A DNA stretch of 64,000 nt from Legionella lytica (GTDB taxonomy: Bacteria > Pseudomonadota > Gammaproteobacteria > Legionellales > Legionellaceae). Positions within the stretch are counted from its first letter, which is position 1; each line of letters opens with the position of its first letter. The translations under genes were made by a program, and so were the position numbers. Below, in pieces: positions 1-8,587 of the stretch. The DNA is taken from positions 1,516,501 through 1,580,500 of the forward strand of contig NZ_CP071527.1 of the NCBI RefSeq assembly GCF_023921225.1. Reading direction: 5' to 3'. Below the pieces are notes generated by a model. The model did no database searches. It saw only the letters and a list, made by a program, of their open reading frames with translations, and was not told the DNA's origin.

Positions 1-2343
1 TAACATTGGTGAATCACCTCGGTTTGCTTGAGAACCCAAACCCGGTAAAAAAACTGTATCAAACTCTAATCCCTTCGATTTATGAATAGTCATCACTTGC
101 AATGAGGAGGGTGTTACCTGTTGAGAATAAAGTTTATTAAATTCCTGTATGAATTCTTTCATATTTGACAAGCGGCCATCGAGCTCGTAACGATCGAGAA
201 GGGTCCAGAATTGCTCTAAATCATTTAGCTGGGCTTGATTCAGTACTTTATTAACATGCAAGGCATTAAGGGTATTAATCACCCATGTTGATAGCTTGCT
301 CTCGTAGCGATGCGACAATGCTTGTTGCATGATGTGAATAAAAAATTGTGCTCTGACTAATCCATCATCACTTAATCCAGAAACTTTATTTAATTGTAAT
401 AAAGTGGCATAAATGGATTTCTTTTTATTAAATTGCGCAATGGTATGTACGTCTGCCAAGGACATACCACAGTAAGGACTACGCAGCATGGATAGCCAAG
501 TAAGACGATTAGCCGGTGATAATAAAGCTTGAGTCAGTGACCAAACATCACGTAAGTGAGGCAGGTTTGCCAATAAGGTGATGTCTGTACCTTGGTAGGG
601 TATTTGGTATTGTCGTAATAAGCGAATAATTTCGGCAAGTTGGCTGCGTGAGCGCACTAAAATGGCTATGCTTTGTTCTGCATTTGTTTGGAATTCCATT
701 TGAATAAGCTGCATCATTTTTTCTGCTTCTTGTTCACGGCTTTGAAATTGCCATGCATGCACAGCACTGTGTTCATCATTTTGAATGACGTTAACGCTGG
801 GATGAAAAGATACCGCACCTGATTCAATATCCACTTGATGAGGAAATATTTTTGCAAACTGCTGATTGACCCAGCTGACAATGGTTTCTGTTGAGCGAAA
901 ATTACAACTTAACTCTAGTGAAGTAAGTTGTACAGGACCAATTCCTTGTTCTTTCGCACGGAAAAATAAACCTACCTCTGCCTGTCTGAAGCGATAAATT
1001 GATTGCATGGGATCGCCAACCAGAAATAGTGTTTTACCATCTCCAGGCAGCCAACCGTGGACTAATTTATTGAGTAATTCAAATTGCGTGATGGAGGTAT
1101 CTTGAAACTCATCAACCAATAAATGGTGGATTGAATTATCTAAATATAAGGCTAGGTCGGTAGGATTATCGGAGTCACCCAAGGCGATTAGTGCCTGCTG
1201 TGAAATCGCTGTAAAATCGACCTCATTATGTTCACTAAAGAGCAGATACAAATGGCCAACCAGCAGTGGCAGCAATAAAAATAGGGCTTGTAATACTTCC
1301 CATTGTTCTAGATCATACTCTGGCTTAGGCAAATTACTGACTTGGATTAATGCTTCAATAAAGTTTGGATAATCACTTAATTGAGTTAATAGCTCTTTGC
1401 TGGCATTTTTAAGTTGTTTGTATTCAGCAGCAGGGCAAGAGCTACTCAACAACCCAACATGATGATCAAAACTTTTTCGCAAGTTTAAATCGCCTGTTAA
1501 TAAGGCTTTGCTTAAGGCCGTTGCCATTTTCTGATTTGTTTGATGAAAGCTCTGCCACTCTTGCAGCACATAGCGAGGAGAATCAGGGTTATTTTCAATA
1601 CATGCGAGTTCACGTACCCGTTGCACTAACTCATCGGCTAATTGAAAGGGAAGACTTTCTTTAAAGCGAGCTAACTCATGTTCTTCAATTAACCCCAATG
1701 CATGTTCAAATATAGATTTATCCTGAGTCCTTGCTTGAAAAAGGGGATAGAGCCATTGATCACGCTGGGCCAGTAGCTCTTTAAATAAATCCAACAAACG
1801 TTCTTGGCGATTATCTACATGTAATAAGAGCGTTTGTATCGCATGCTGATATTCTGGATTCGCCAAAGCAAATTGAATACAGGCTCTGCCCGCATTTAAA
1901 TAATGACTTTCTGCTTTATCAGTAATTTGCGAATAGGCAATTTGTTTTTCTAATAATGGAATAGCCTGATTAATGCTTTGGCATAAAGAGTCAATAGTGA
2001 CGATTCTTAGGCGGCTAGGTTGATTGAGTAAATCCCATTGATATTGGCTATTGCGCTGTAGTGCACTCTGAGCAAACTCCAGTGTCATTTGTTGATGGGC
2101 GCTCTTGGCTTCGATATTTTGCGCCGCTTGCTGTAAGGCTAAGAGAATACGCTCACGCATTTCACTTGCTGCTTTACGGGTAAAGGTGAGGGCGATAATT
2201 TGTTCGGGAGCAGTGACTGTACTTAACAAGCGCAGATAGCGTTGCGTTAAGATTTCTGTTTTTCCAGAGCCGGCAGGAGCTTGTACGATGAATGATTGAG
2301 TCGGATTAGTCGCTTGACTTCTTTGATGGCTATCAACAAGCAT
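1..2343 (-). CDS. UvrD-family helicase, AddA/RecB-like (partial)
   Basis: This is the N-terminal 781 codons of a superfamily 1 DNA helicase; the gene runs off the left edge, so the stop is not seen. The reading frame is open throughout. Seen motifs are Walker A APAGSGKTE (residues 22-30), motif Ia ALTFTRKAASEMRER just after it, Walker B DEFQDT (411-416), motif III GDPMQSIYRF (443-452) and a following NFRS. The frame is still helicase-like at the edge (FDTVFLPGLGSQ). The start ATG at 2343 is preceded by a good GTAAGGAG ribosome site. Proteins of this type unwind and resect double-strand breaks, usually with an AddB-like partner. Whether a C-terminal nuclease domain is present cannot be judged here, so AddA is only the most likely subfamily. 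Confidence 0.9.
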   Translation of the reverse strand, partial: MLVDSHQRSQATNPTQSFIVQAPAGSGKTEILTQRYLRLLSTVTAPEQIIALTFTRKAASEMRERILLALQQAAQNIEAKSAHQQMTLEFAQSALQRNSQYQWDLLNQPSRLRIVTIDSLCQSINQAIPLLEKQIAYSQITDKAESHYLNAGRACIQFALANPEYQHAIQTLLLHVDNRQERLLDLFKELLAQRDQWLYPLFQARTQDKSIFEHALGLIEEHELARFKESLPFQLADELVQRVRELACIENNPDSPRYVLQEWQSFHQTNQKMATALSKALLTGDLNLRKSFDHHVGLLSSSCPAAEYKQLKNASKELLTQLSDYPNFIEALIQVSNLPKPEYDLEQWEVLQALFLLLPLLVGHLYLLFSEHNEVDFTAISQQALIALGDSDNPTDLALYLDNSIHHLLVDEFQDTSITQFELLNKLVHGWLPGDGKTLFLVGDPMQSIYRFRQAEVGLFFRAKEQGIGPVQLTSLELSCNFRSTETIVSWVNQQFAKIFPHQVDIESGAVSFHPSVNVIQNDEHSAVHAWQFQSREQEAEKMMQLIQMEFQTNAEQSIAILVRSRSQLAEIIRLLRQYQIPYQGTDITLLANLPHLRDVWSLTQALLSPANRLTWLSMLRSPYCGMSLADVHTIAQFNKKKSIYATLLQLNKVSGLSDDGLVRAQFFIHIMQQALSHRYESKLSTWVINTLNALHVNKVLNQAQLNDLEQFWTLLDRYELDGRLSNMKEFIQEFNKLYSQQVTPSSLQVMTIHKSKGLEFDTVFLPGLGSQANRGDSPML

Positions 2344-2382
2344 GATGGGTGTAAAACTCCTTACAGTCAATTTGAATAAAAA

Positions 2383-2472
2383 GTAGCCTGGATGGAGCGT
2401 AGCGCAATCCGGGCAATCAAAACTTAAATTAGGCTTCGATCCCCGGATTGCGCTACGCTCCATCCAGGCTAC
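2383..2472. repeat. 31-bp perfect inverted repeat, REP-like
   Basis: Two perfectly complementary 31-base arms (2383-2413 and 2442-2472) flank a 28-base loop. Each arm begins GTAGCCTGGATGGAGCG and ends in a CCGGG/CCCGG core. The element lies upstream of the helicase start and just after the 3' end of lysAC, so its hairpin could end lysAC transcription. The GTAGCC...GCGYAGCG core resembles other intergenic elements in this window. Confidence 0.85.
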
Positions 2473-2489
2473 AATTTACGGTACTATTT

Positions 2490-5051
2490 TTAGTCCAGGA
2501 CAATTTCCTGCGCTGGTGGGCGTAAATTATAATGTGAACTCATACAACGTCCATAGGCACCCGTATTCGCAATTAATAGGATATCACCTTCTTGGGTGAC
2601 CGGTAATAATCGGTCATAACCTAGAGTATCTCCTGATTCACAAATAGGGCCAACGATGTGAGAAAAACCAGCCTTTTCTTCATACAAACGGCTTAAGTTG
2701 ACAATTTCATGATAAGCACCATACAAGGAGGGTCTAATCAACGAATTCATCCCAGTTTCAATACCGACAAATCGAACTTTTCCTTTTTCTTTACACTGGG
2801 TAACCTTGGCTAAAATAACACCACTTTCTGCTACAAAAAAACGTCCGGGTTCTAGCCAGAGTTCTAGGTGCGGATAGCGTGATTTCACGGCCATGAGTAA
2901 GGCATCCAGATTGGCGAAATCTAGTGGTTGTTGTCCAGGTTTTTCAACGATCCCTAAGCCCCCACCTAGATTAATCACTTTAACCTCGGGGAATTGATTA
3001 GTTAATGAGGCTAACATGGATGCAGTTTGCTGCCACAATTCTGGAGTGAGGATACCACTACCTGAATGAGCGTGTAAGCCAATTACATGGATATTATGCT
3101 TCTTGGTTAGTGCCACAACATGGGCTAGGTCATTTTGGGTAATACCAAATTTGGATTCATTACCAGCGGTAGAGACATGCTTATGGTGGCCTGCTCCAGT
3201 ACCTGGGTCAATACGAATAATGACGTCTTTGTTTTTAAATAATGATGCCCAGTTTTCTAATGGATAGAGGCTGTCAATCGTGATATAGCAACCGACTTTT
3301 AGGGCATATTCATATTCAGACTTGGGTGCAAAGTTTGGCGTAAATAAAATACGTTTGCGATCAATTCCTGGGAATAATTCTAAGACTCGATCCAACTCTT
3401 GGATCGAGACACACTCAAAGCCAACACCTTCTTTTTCGAGTGTTTGTAAAATAGAAGGATAGGGGTTTGCTTTAATTGCGTAAAATATAGTGTCTATAGA
3501 GTTTAATGCTAATAATTGTTTCGCCCGTTCTGCTTGCGTTGGACTATGATAGACGTAGCAAGGAGAATGCTGTATCGCAGTAGTCAGCAAACGATCGCGC
3601 TCTTTTTCCCACCAAGGTACGAATCGCACTGAGGGTGCTCCAAATTCTTCATGCCAGCTTTTAGAGTAATAGAAAATTTGCGGGTTATTTTCTATTAATA
3701 AGTGATGTAGCTTTTGGCACAATAAATTTGCTTGGGACTCATCAACCACAAAGGTTAAGTTTAAGTCATTGGAGGCTAATGACATCAAGTACACTTGCTT
3801 GGAATCAAAAACTTCTAAAGCAGGGCCCAGTTGTGGCAAAACAGTCCTAATATGGTGTCCCACTAAGCTAACCGCACTGCATGGCTCAATAAGTTTTGCA
3901 CGACCAAATTGGTTTAGTTCATCTAACAGTGCATTGATGGCCGCTCGATCGTGTATTTTGGTATTAATATCCAGAGATAAGGTCACGTTAAATTCGGATG
4001 AAGACAATAAGTCTACAGAAAAACCGTGATGCTTAAATGCGGAAAATACATCTGATAAGAAACCTACTTGCTGCCACATATGTAAGGTATCTATAGAAAT
4101 AAGTAGGATGCTGTTTTTAATTTGAATTGATTTAATAAATGGAGCTGACTCATCAATATCTTTAGTGATCAAAGTTCCTGAATGCTCGGGCAATTGAGTG
4201 TATTTCACCGACATTGGAATATTTGCTCGACGTACAGGGGGGATGCAATTGGGGTGTAATACTTTTGCTCCCATTGATGCAATCTCTTGAGCTTCATCAT
4301 AATTCAATTTTTTCAAGAGGCGTGCATGCGGTAACTGATGAGGATTGGCAGTGTAAATACCTGGAACATCAGTCCAGATTTCACAGGCTGCTGCTTGCAG
4401 TTTTCCAGCAAGTAAGGCTGCGGAAGTATCGGAGCCCCCGCGACCTAATAATACGGTTTCACCTTCAGGATTTGCGGCAAAGAAACCTTGAGTGATAATT
4501 GCCTCAGCGCCACTGGAAAGGAATTTCTCTACTAACTTTGGATCATGTTCGCTTTCACAACGAGCGGAAAGGTAGTTTGCTGATAAGCCATCAGGGAAAG
4601 GGGTGCTGATTAATAATTCACGAGCATCATACCATTTGCAATAAATTCCCTGGCGTTCTAAAAATAGATGGCCCAAACGAGTCATCATTAATTCGCCCAT
4701 ACTTAATATTTGCGCATGAGTTTTTGCCGGGGCTTGCTTAAGCAAAGCAATCCCGGTCAGCCATTGTTCTAATTGATGTAAGTCATCGAGGATGACCTCA
4801 GGGTTAACTTCTAAGGCCTCAGCAAGGTTAAGATGGCTATTACGAATATCCAGCAAAATACTTTGATGCTCATTGATAAGAGCGGCATCAATTGCTTTTT
4901 CAAGTTTATTTGAAATTTGAGTTAACGCAGAACAAACGATGACTGGTTGTACTCCAGTGCTTAAGTGTTTTTTAGTAATTGAGGCGATATTATTCCAGGT
5001 ACTACGAGTTGAAACACTAGTTCCACCAAATTTTGTTACGATCTGCTGCAT
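2490..5051 (-). CDS. lysAC: bifunctional aspartate kinase / diaminopimelate decarboxylase
   Basis: An 853-residue fusion of the first and last enzymes of the lysine branch. The N-terminal half is aspartokinase: KFGGTS at residues 7-12 and the nucleotide-binding GRGGSDTSAALLA, followed by a region in the position of the ACT domains. The C-terminal half is a PLP-dependent alanine-racemase-fold decarboxylase with AIKANPYPSIL (Schiff-base lysine), HAHSGSG, LGGGLG, EPGR and CESGDTLGYDR. It therefore makes aspartyl phosphate and converts meso-diaminopimelate to lysine. Fusions of this type are known in some gammaproteobacteria. The ATG at 5051 has only a weak upstream GCGGAAA. No lysine riboswitch was recognised in the leader. 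Confidence 0.95.
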   Translation of the reverse strand: MQQIVTKFGGTSVSTRSTWNNIASITKKHLSTGVQPVIVCSALTQISNKLEKAIDAALINEHQSILLDIRNSHLNLAEALEVNPEVILDDLHQLEQWLTGIALLKQAPAKTHAQILSMGELMMTRLGHLFLERQGIYCKWYDARELLISTPFPDGLSANYLSARCESEHDPKLVEKFLSSGAEAIITQGFFAANPEGETVLLGRGGSDTSAALLAGKLQAAACEIWTDVPGIYTANPHQLPHARLLKKLNYDEAQEIASMGAKVLHPNCIPPVRRANIPMSVKYTQLPEHSGTLITKDIDESAPFIKSIQIKNSILLISIDTLHMWQQVGFLSDVFSAFKHHGFSVDLLSSSEFNVTLSLDINTKIHDRAAINALLDELNQFGRAKLIEPCSAVSLVGHHIRTVLPQLGPALEVFDSKQVYLMSLASNDLNLTFVVDESQANLLCQKLHHLLIENNPQIFYYSKSWHEEFGAPSVRFVPWWEKERDRLLTTAIQHSPCYVYHSPTQAERAKQLLALNSIDTIFYAIKANPYPSILQTLEKEGVGFECVSIQELDRVLELFPGIDRKRILFTPNFAPKSEYEYALKVGCYITIDSLYPLENWASLFKNKDVIIRIDPGTGAGHHKHVSTAGNESKFGITQNDLAHVVALTKKHNIHVIGLHAHSGSGILTPELWQQTASMLASLTNQFPEVKVINLGGGLGIVEKPGQQPLDFANLDALLMAVKSRYPHLELWLEPGRFFVAESGVILAKVTQCKEKGKVRFVGIETGMNSLIRPSLYGAYHEIVNLSRLYEEKAGFSHIVGPICESGDTLGYDRLLPVTQEGDILLIANTGAYGRCMSSHYNLRPPAQEIVLD

Positions 5052-5413
5052 GATCTATTTCCGCACTAAATTAGTACACCTTAGCATGGACTGAAGTAGG
5101 GATACAAGATTCTTTAGACAATTTATCATTATGCATTAAATAGGGGATTATTTTGAGCATATACCAACCTGAAAATTCTTCTGAGGACAAACTAAAATTG
5201 TTCTTCGGTGATGAAATTTCTTAGAGCACTGCTCATTAATTGCCTATCATGAATTCAATTGGCCCACCATGGGTTAATATTTTTTACTTATTGAATGCAA
5301 AAAGAAAAAAATGTTTTTAAAGATTTGAAAACAAGGTACACTCTTTTCATCGAACGGATTTTATTCAACTGTTGATGTACTGATTATTAAAGGAGTGTAT
5401 AGGAGTGATGAAT
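5052..5413. other. divergent intergenic region, lysAC / fadL
   Basis: About 360 bases separate the divergent starts of lysAC and the FadL-type porin, so promoters for both should lie here. The part nearest the porin is very A/T-rich (about 5280-5340). I could not identify a convincing -35/-10 pair, a hairpin, a riboswitch or a credible gene. The only feature seen is the ribosome-binding region of the porin, with AGGAG motifs at 5391-5395 and 5401-5405. Confidence 0.5.
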
Positions 5414-6835
5414 ATGCATAAGCCCTTAAGAACGCTGGTTAGTGCAGCTGTTCTTGGTGTTTTAACGACTGGCGCAGCTCATGCAGCTGGTTTTGCTTTA
5501 TATGGCGAAAGTGCTGGTTACACAACTGGTAACTATGCTGCGGGTGCTGCAGCAGAAGCAGCTGATGCGTCTACTGGTTGGTACAACCCGGCTGGTTTGG
5601 CTCTTCTTCATGAAAAAGAAGCAGTCTTTGGTGGAGTAGGTATATTCCCTACTATCCAAATGGATGGCTCGAGTACTTTTAATACAGCAGGATTGCCTCC
5701 TTATCGTCAGTACTATCGTGGGTTAGCTGGCGACTATAATGGCTTTGTTCCCTCCTCTCATTTTGCATTACCAGTAGGTGAGCGTACTACACTTGGTTTA
5801 AGTGTCACAGCTCCTTATGGTTTGGCTACGGATTGGAAACCTTCTTCTCCAGTACGTTATTCAGCTACTTTTACCGAGTTGTTGACTGCAAACATATCTC
5901 CTGAATTTGGTACTCAAGTATCTGAGCATTTTGCTATTGGTGCGGGTATGGATTTCCAATGGTCACGTGTTAAGTTCAACCAAATGGTTGGTGCGCCAGC
6001 TTTATTTGATTATCTTGGTGAAGATGCCGCTATTGTTGACTCATCGAGTAAGAATAAAGGCGCTTCATGGGGCTTAGGTTTTCATGCGGGTATTTTGGCA
6101 ATGTTTAATGACAACCATACTCGTATTGGGGTGAATTATCAATCCAGAGTAAGACATGTATTTAATGGACATAGCTTCTTTAAAGGTCGTTTGGCGAATG
6201 ATTTTGATCTAGTTCAATCTGAGCTTCCTGCGTCTAACGTTTGGAAAAACTATGATCTATTCAGTAATTCGATTGCATTTCCAGATGTGGTAACAATCAG
6301 TGGCTATCAAGATGTTAATGAAAAACTCGCTTTATTAGGTTCTGTTGTTTACACAGCATGGGGCACATTCAAAGACATTAAATTGACTAATATTCCTGCT
6401 CCTAACATTAGCGAAGATCCACCATTTCCTGTGAGCCGAGCAAACGCTATTAGCTCAGTGCCAGAAAACTTTTCTGACGCTTGGCGTGTAGCAATCGGTG
6501 CAAACTATCGCTTTAATGATCGAGTAATGCTTCGTGTTGGTGGTGGTTATGATCAGAGCCCAACTAACAATAGAGATAGAAACATTCGTTTGCCAGACGT
6601 TGATCGCTGGGCTGTTGCGGTAGGTGCTCATTATCAAATGAAACCAAATCTTGGATTTGATCTTGGATATACTCACTTGTTCCCAGGTAGCAGACCAAGT
6701 ATTCATTCTTACCAACAATTATCTTCAACATCTTCTTATAGTGTTGATTCTGATAATGGTAAGTTCGCTGCTGATCTAGTGGGTGGACAAGTTGTCTGGG
6801 TTCTTGATAAAGCAGAAACTGCACCAATGAAATAA
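5414..6835 (+). CDS. fadL: FadL/OmpP1-type outer-membrane fatty acid transporter
   Basis: An outer-membrane beta-barrel of the FadL family, which moves long-chain fatty acids or other hydrophobic compounds across the outer membrane. The N-terminus is a signal peptide ending ...GAAHA, and the mature protein starts AGFALYGESA, the plugging N-terminus typical of FadL. The family signature DASTGWYNPAGLAL follows. The C-terminus is rich in alternating barrel strands. In-frame starts exist at GTG 5405, ATG 5408 and ATG 5414; I chose 5414 because AGGAG at 5401-5405 lies 8 bases before it and the signal peptide is then compact. It is monocistronic with a strong terminator downstream. The actual substrate is unknown. 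Confidence 0.88.
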   Translation: MHKPLRTLVSAAVLGVLTTGAAHAAGFALYGESAGYTTGNYAAGAAAEAADASTGWYNPAGLALLHEKEAVFGGVGIFPTIQMDGSSTFNTAGLPPYRQYYRGLAGDYNGFVPSSHFALPVGERTTLGLSVTAPYGLATDWKPSSPVRYSATFTELLTANISPEFGTQVSEHFAIGAGMDFQWSRVKFNQMVGAPALFDYLGEDAAIVDSSSKNKGASWGLGFHAGILAMFNDNHTRIGVNYQSRVRHVFNGHSFFKGRLANDFDLVQSELPASNVWKNYDLFSNSIAFPDVVTISGYQDVNEKLALLGSVVYTAWGTFKDIKLTNIPAPNISEDPPFPVSRANAISSVPENFSDAWRVAIGANYRFNDRVMLRVGGGYDQSPTNNRDRNIRLPDVDRWAVAVGAHYQMKPNLGFDLGYTHLFPGSRPSIHSYQQLSSTSSYSVDSDNGKFAADLVGGQVVWVLDKAETAPMK

Positions 6836-6860
6836 CTTTTGAGTTTTTTCAAAGGAAAAA

Positions 6861-6884
6861 AAGCCACGTTTACGTGGCTTTTTT
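6861..6884 (+). terminator. Rho-independent terminator after fadL
   Basis: An 8-bp perfect stem AAGCCACG/CGTGGCTT with a TTTA loop is followed by a run of T and preceded by a run of A. It starts 26 bases after the fadL stop and could also work in the opposite direction because both flanks are A/T tracts. Confidence 0.92.
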
Positions 6885-7020
6885 ATTGTTTTAAATTTAG
6901 TTATTTCGCGAAAAAGCCTGTTTCTGCTTGGATACTACAGCCAAGCCACTCTAATTCAAGTGTTCGCAAGCGAAATAAATTAATTTTTATGAGCAATGAG
7001 AGGAAATGATGGGAGTAAGG

Positions 7021-7054
7021 TATAACGTGCCAAGATTATTCCCGACACGTTATA
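7021..7054. repeat. 9-bp inverted repeat downstream of 7063 gene
   Basis: TATAACGTG (7021-7029) and CACGTTATA (7046-7054) form a perfect 9-bp stem with a 16-base loop. It lies 8 bases past the stop of the minus-strand gene and could act as its terminator, though there is no T tract on that strand. Confidence 0.6.
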
Positions 7055-7062
7055 AGGATAAC

Positions 7063-7452
7063 TTAGTTTTTGTTGATGCTTGCTTCGCCGGGGCCATTTA
7101 CGGTTAATGTGTAACCATTTGCTATGATTTGTTTTGGACTAATGTCTCCAGTACTAAGTTCCATCTCTACTGTACCAACTACGATTGGGTTTGCAGTATT
7201 AGTAGCCATTTTGATTACAGCAGGACATTTGCCATTAGTAGTGTGACCGTGGCACGCTAGCTTTACTAAATTCCAATAAACTTTGCGAGTTGAATTAGGA
7301 GCGGTTGGGTAAATTGATGGGGCGCCTGCAACAAATGCATTTGATTCTTCACTTGTATTATTGTGAGTTACTAAATAAGCCGGAGCAGCAAAAGAAGTGA
7401 TCGCGCTTAAACTCAAAGCTACTGCTGAAAGACTTTTAATTATTAAATTCAT
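7063..7452 (-). CDS. small secreted protein, unknown function
   Basis: A 129-residue protein that I do not recognise. It has a clear Sec signal peptide (MNLIIKSLSAVALSLSAITSFA, cleavage near residue 22-23). The mature part contains two cysteines (KLACHGHTTNGKCPAVIKM) that could form a disulfide, and a C-terminal half that looks like beta strands (IVVGTVEMELSTG, GYTLTVNGPGEASI). It is monocistronic, with a palindrome downstream. Its location would be the periplasm or outside the cell. No function can be given. Confidence 0.75.
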   Translation of the reverse strand: MNLIIKSLSAVALSLSAITSFAAPAYLVTHNNTSEESNAFVAGAPSIYPTAPNSTRKVYWNLVKLACHGHTTNGKCPAVIKMATNTANPIVVGTVEMELSTGDISPKQIIANGYTLTVNGPGEASINKN

Positions 7453-7569
7453 TATTTCTCCATTGTAATTATAAGCAATTGGCCCTCGGCCAATTTAATT
7501 GTAATTTCATTACTCTATACAACGCGGGCCGATTATACCGTAAAAAAGGTGAGTTTTATATATAATTCA

Positions 7570-8556
7570 CTAGATTCTGCCCAAAAAACGGGCAACATCT
7601 TTTGCGAAATAAGTAATAATAAAATCTGCCCCAGAGCGTTTAATCGCAATTAAGCTTTCAATCATTGCTTGTTCTTCATTAATTAATTGGTGTTGGGCTG
7701 CAATTTTTATCATGGAATATTCACCGCTTACTTGATAAGCACAAAGAGGAACTTCGGGAAAGTGCTGTTTCATTTTGGCAATCACATCAAGGTAGTATCC
7801 AGCTGGTTTTACCATGATCATATCCGCACCTTCATCGAGGTCTAGTGCTGTTTCACGGATTGCCTCATTACTATTAGCAGGATCCATCTGATAGGATTTT
7901 CTATCGCCAAATTTAGGCGCTCCTTGGGCCGCTTCTCTGAATGGGCCATAGAGGCAAGAACAATATTTTGCGCTGTAACTTAAAATTGGGATGTTTTGAT
8001 ATCCTGCTGCATCTAGAGCTTCGCGAATGGCACTAACCATACCATCTGTCATGCCACTAGGGGCTACCCAATCAGCACCTGCCTTGGCATGGCTAATTGC
8101 TTGTTTAGCAAGAAGTGCTAAGGTTTTATCATTATCAATACGATCCTCCGAAACCACCCCACAATGGCCATGATCGGTGTATTCACAAAAACATAAATCA
8201 GAAATAATTAAAATATCTTTATTCACCGTACGGATTGTTTTTATAGCTTGTTGGATAATACCTTCGTCGTTAAATGATTCACTCCCACAAGCATCTTTGT
8301 GTTTGGGAATACCGAAAAGTAATACGGCTTGAATCCCTAACGCGCTTAGGGTTTCAATTTCTTGGGGAAGAGAATCAAGACTTAATTGATATTGCCCAGG
8401 CATCGCACTGATTTCTTTTGGTGCAGTTAATTCTTCACTGATAAATAAAGGCATAATCAATTGTTGAGTATGCAGTCGCGTTTCTCTAACCAGGGCGCGC
8501 GTTGCTGGATTGCTTCTTAAACGTGTTAAGCGTAGAGGAATGTTGTAATCGGTCAT
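7570..8556 (-). CDS. hemB: delta-aminolevulinic acid dehydratase (porphobilinogen synthase)
   Basis: HemB condenses two 5-aminolevulinate molecules into porphobilinogen, the second common step of haem synthesis. Seen signatures are the zinc-type cysteine cluster DLCFCEYTDHGHC, the first active-site lysine in SYSAKYCSCLYGPFREAA and the Schiff-base lysine in MIMVKPAGYYLDVI. An upstream in-frame start exists at 8655, but it would overlap the tamB 3' end and add 33 non-homologous residues. The ATG at 8556 (MTDYNIPLRL) gives 328 residues, the normal family length, and lies 31 bases after tamB. It is the last gene of the mutS-tamA-tamB-hemB run. Confidence 0.96.
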   Translation of the reverse strand: MTDYNIPLRLTRLRSNPATRALVRETRLHTQQLIMPLFISEELTAPKEISAMPGQYQLSLDSLPQEIETLSALGIQAVLLFGIPKHKDACGSESFNDEGIIQQAIKTIRTVNKDILIISDLCFCEYTDHGHCGVVSEDRIDNDKTLALLAKQAISHAKAGADWVAPSGMTDGMVSAIREALDAAGYQNIPILSYSAKYCSCLYGPFREAAQGAPKFGDRKSYQMDPANSNEAIRETALDLDEGADMIMVKPAGYYLDVIAKMKQHFPEVPLCAYQVSGEYSMIKIAAQHQLINEEQAMIESLIAIKRSGADFIITYFAKDVARFLGRI

Positions 8557-8587
8557 AAGTATTATCTCTTTAAGGGGTTGTACTCGA

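Noticed and set aside
3769..4495. Open frames on the plus strand inside lysAC.
   Set aside because: They have no ribosome sites and lie wholly inside a well-supported gene on the other strand.
5152..5224. A 23-codon frame starting TTG after AGGGG upstream of fadL.
   Set aside because: The start is poor, the peptide has no leader-like feature such as runs of one amino acid, and no attenuator hairpin follows.
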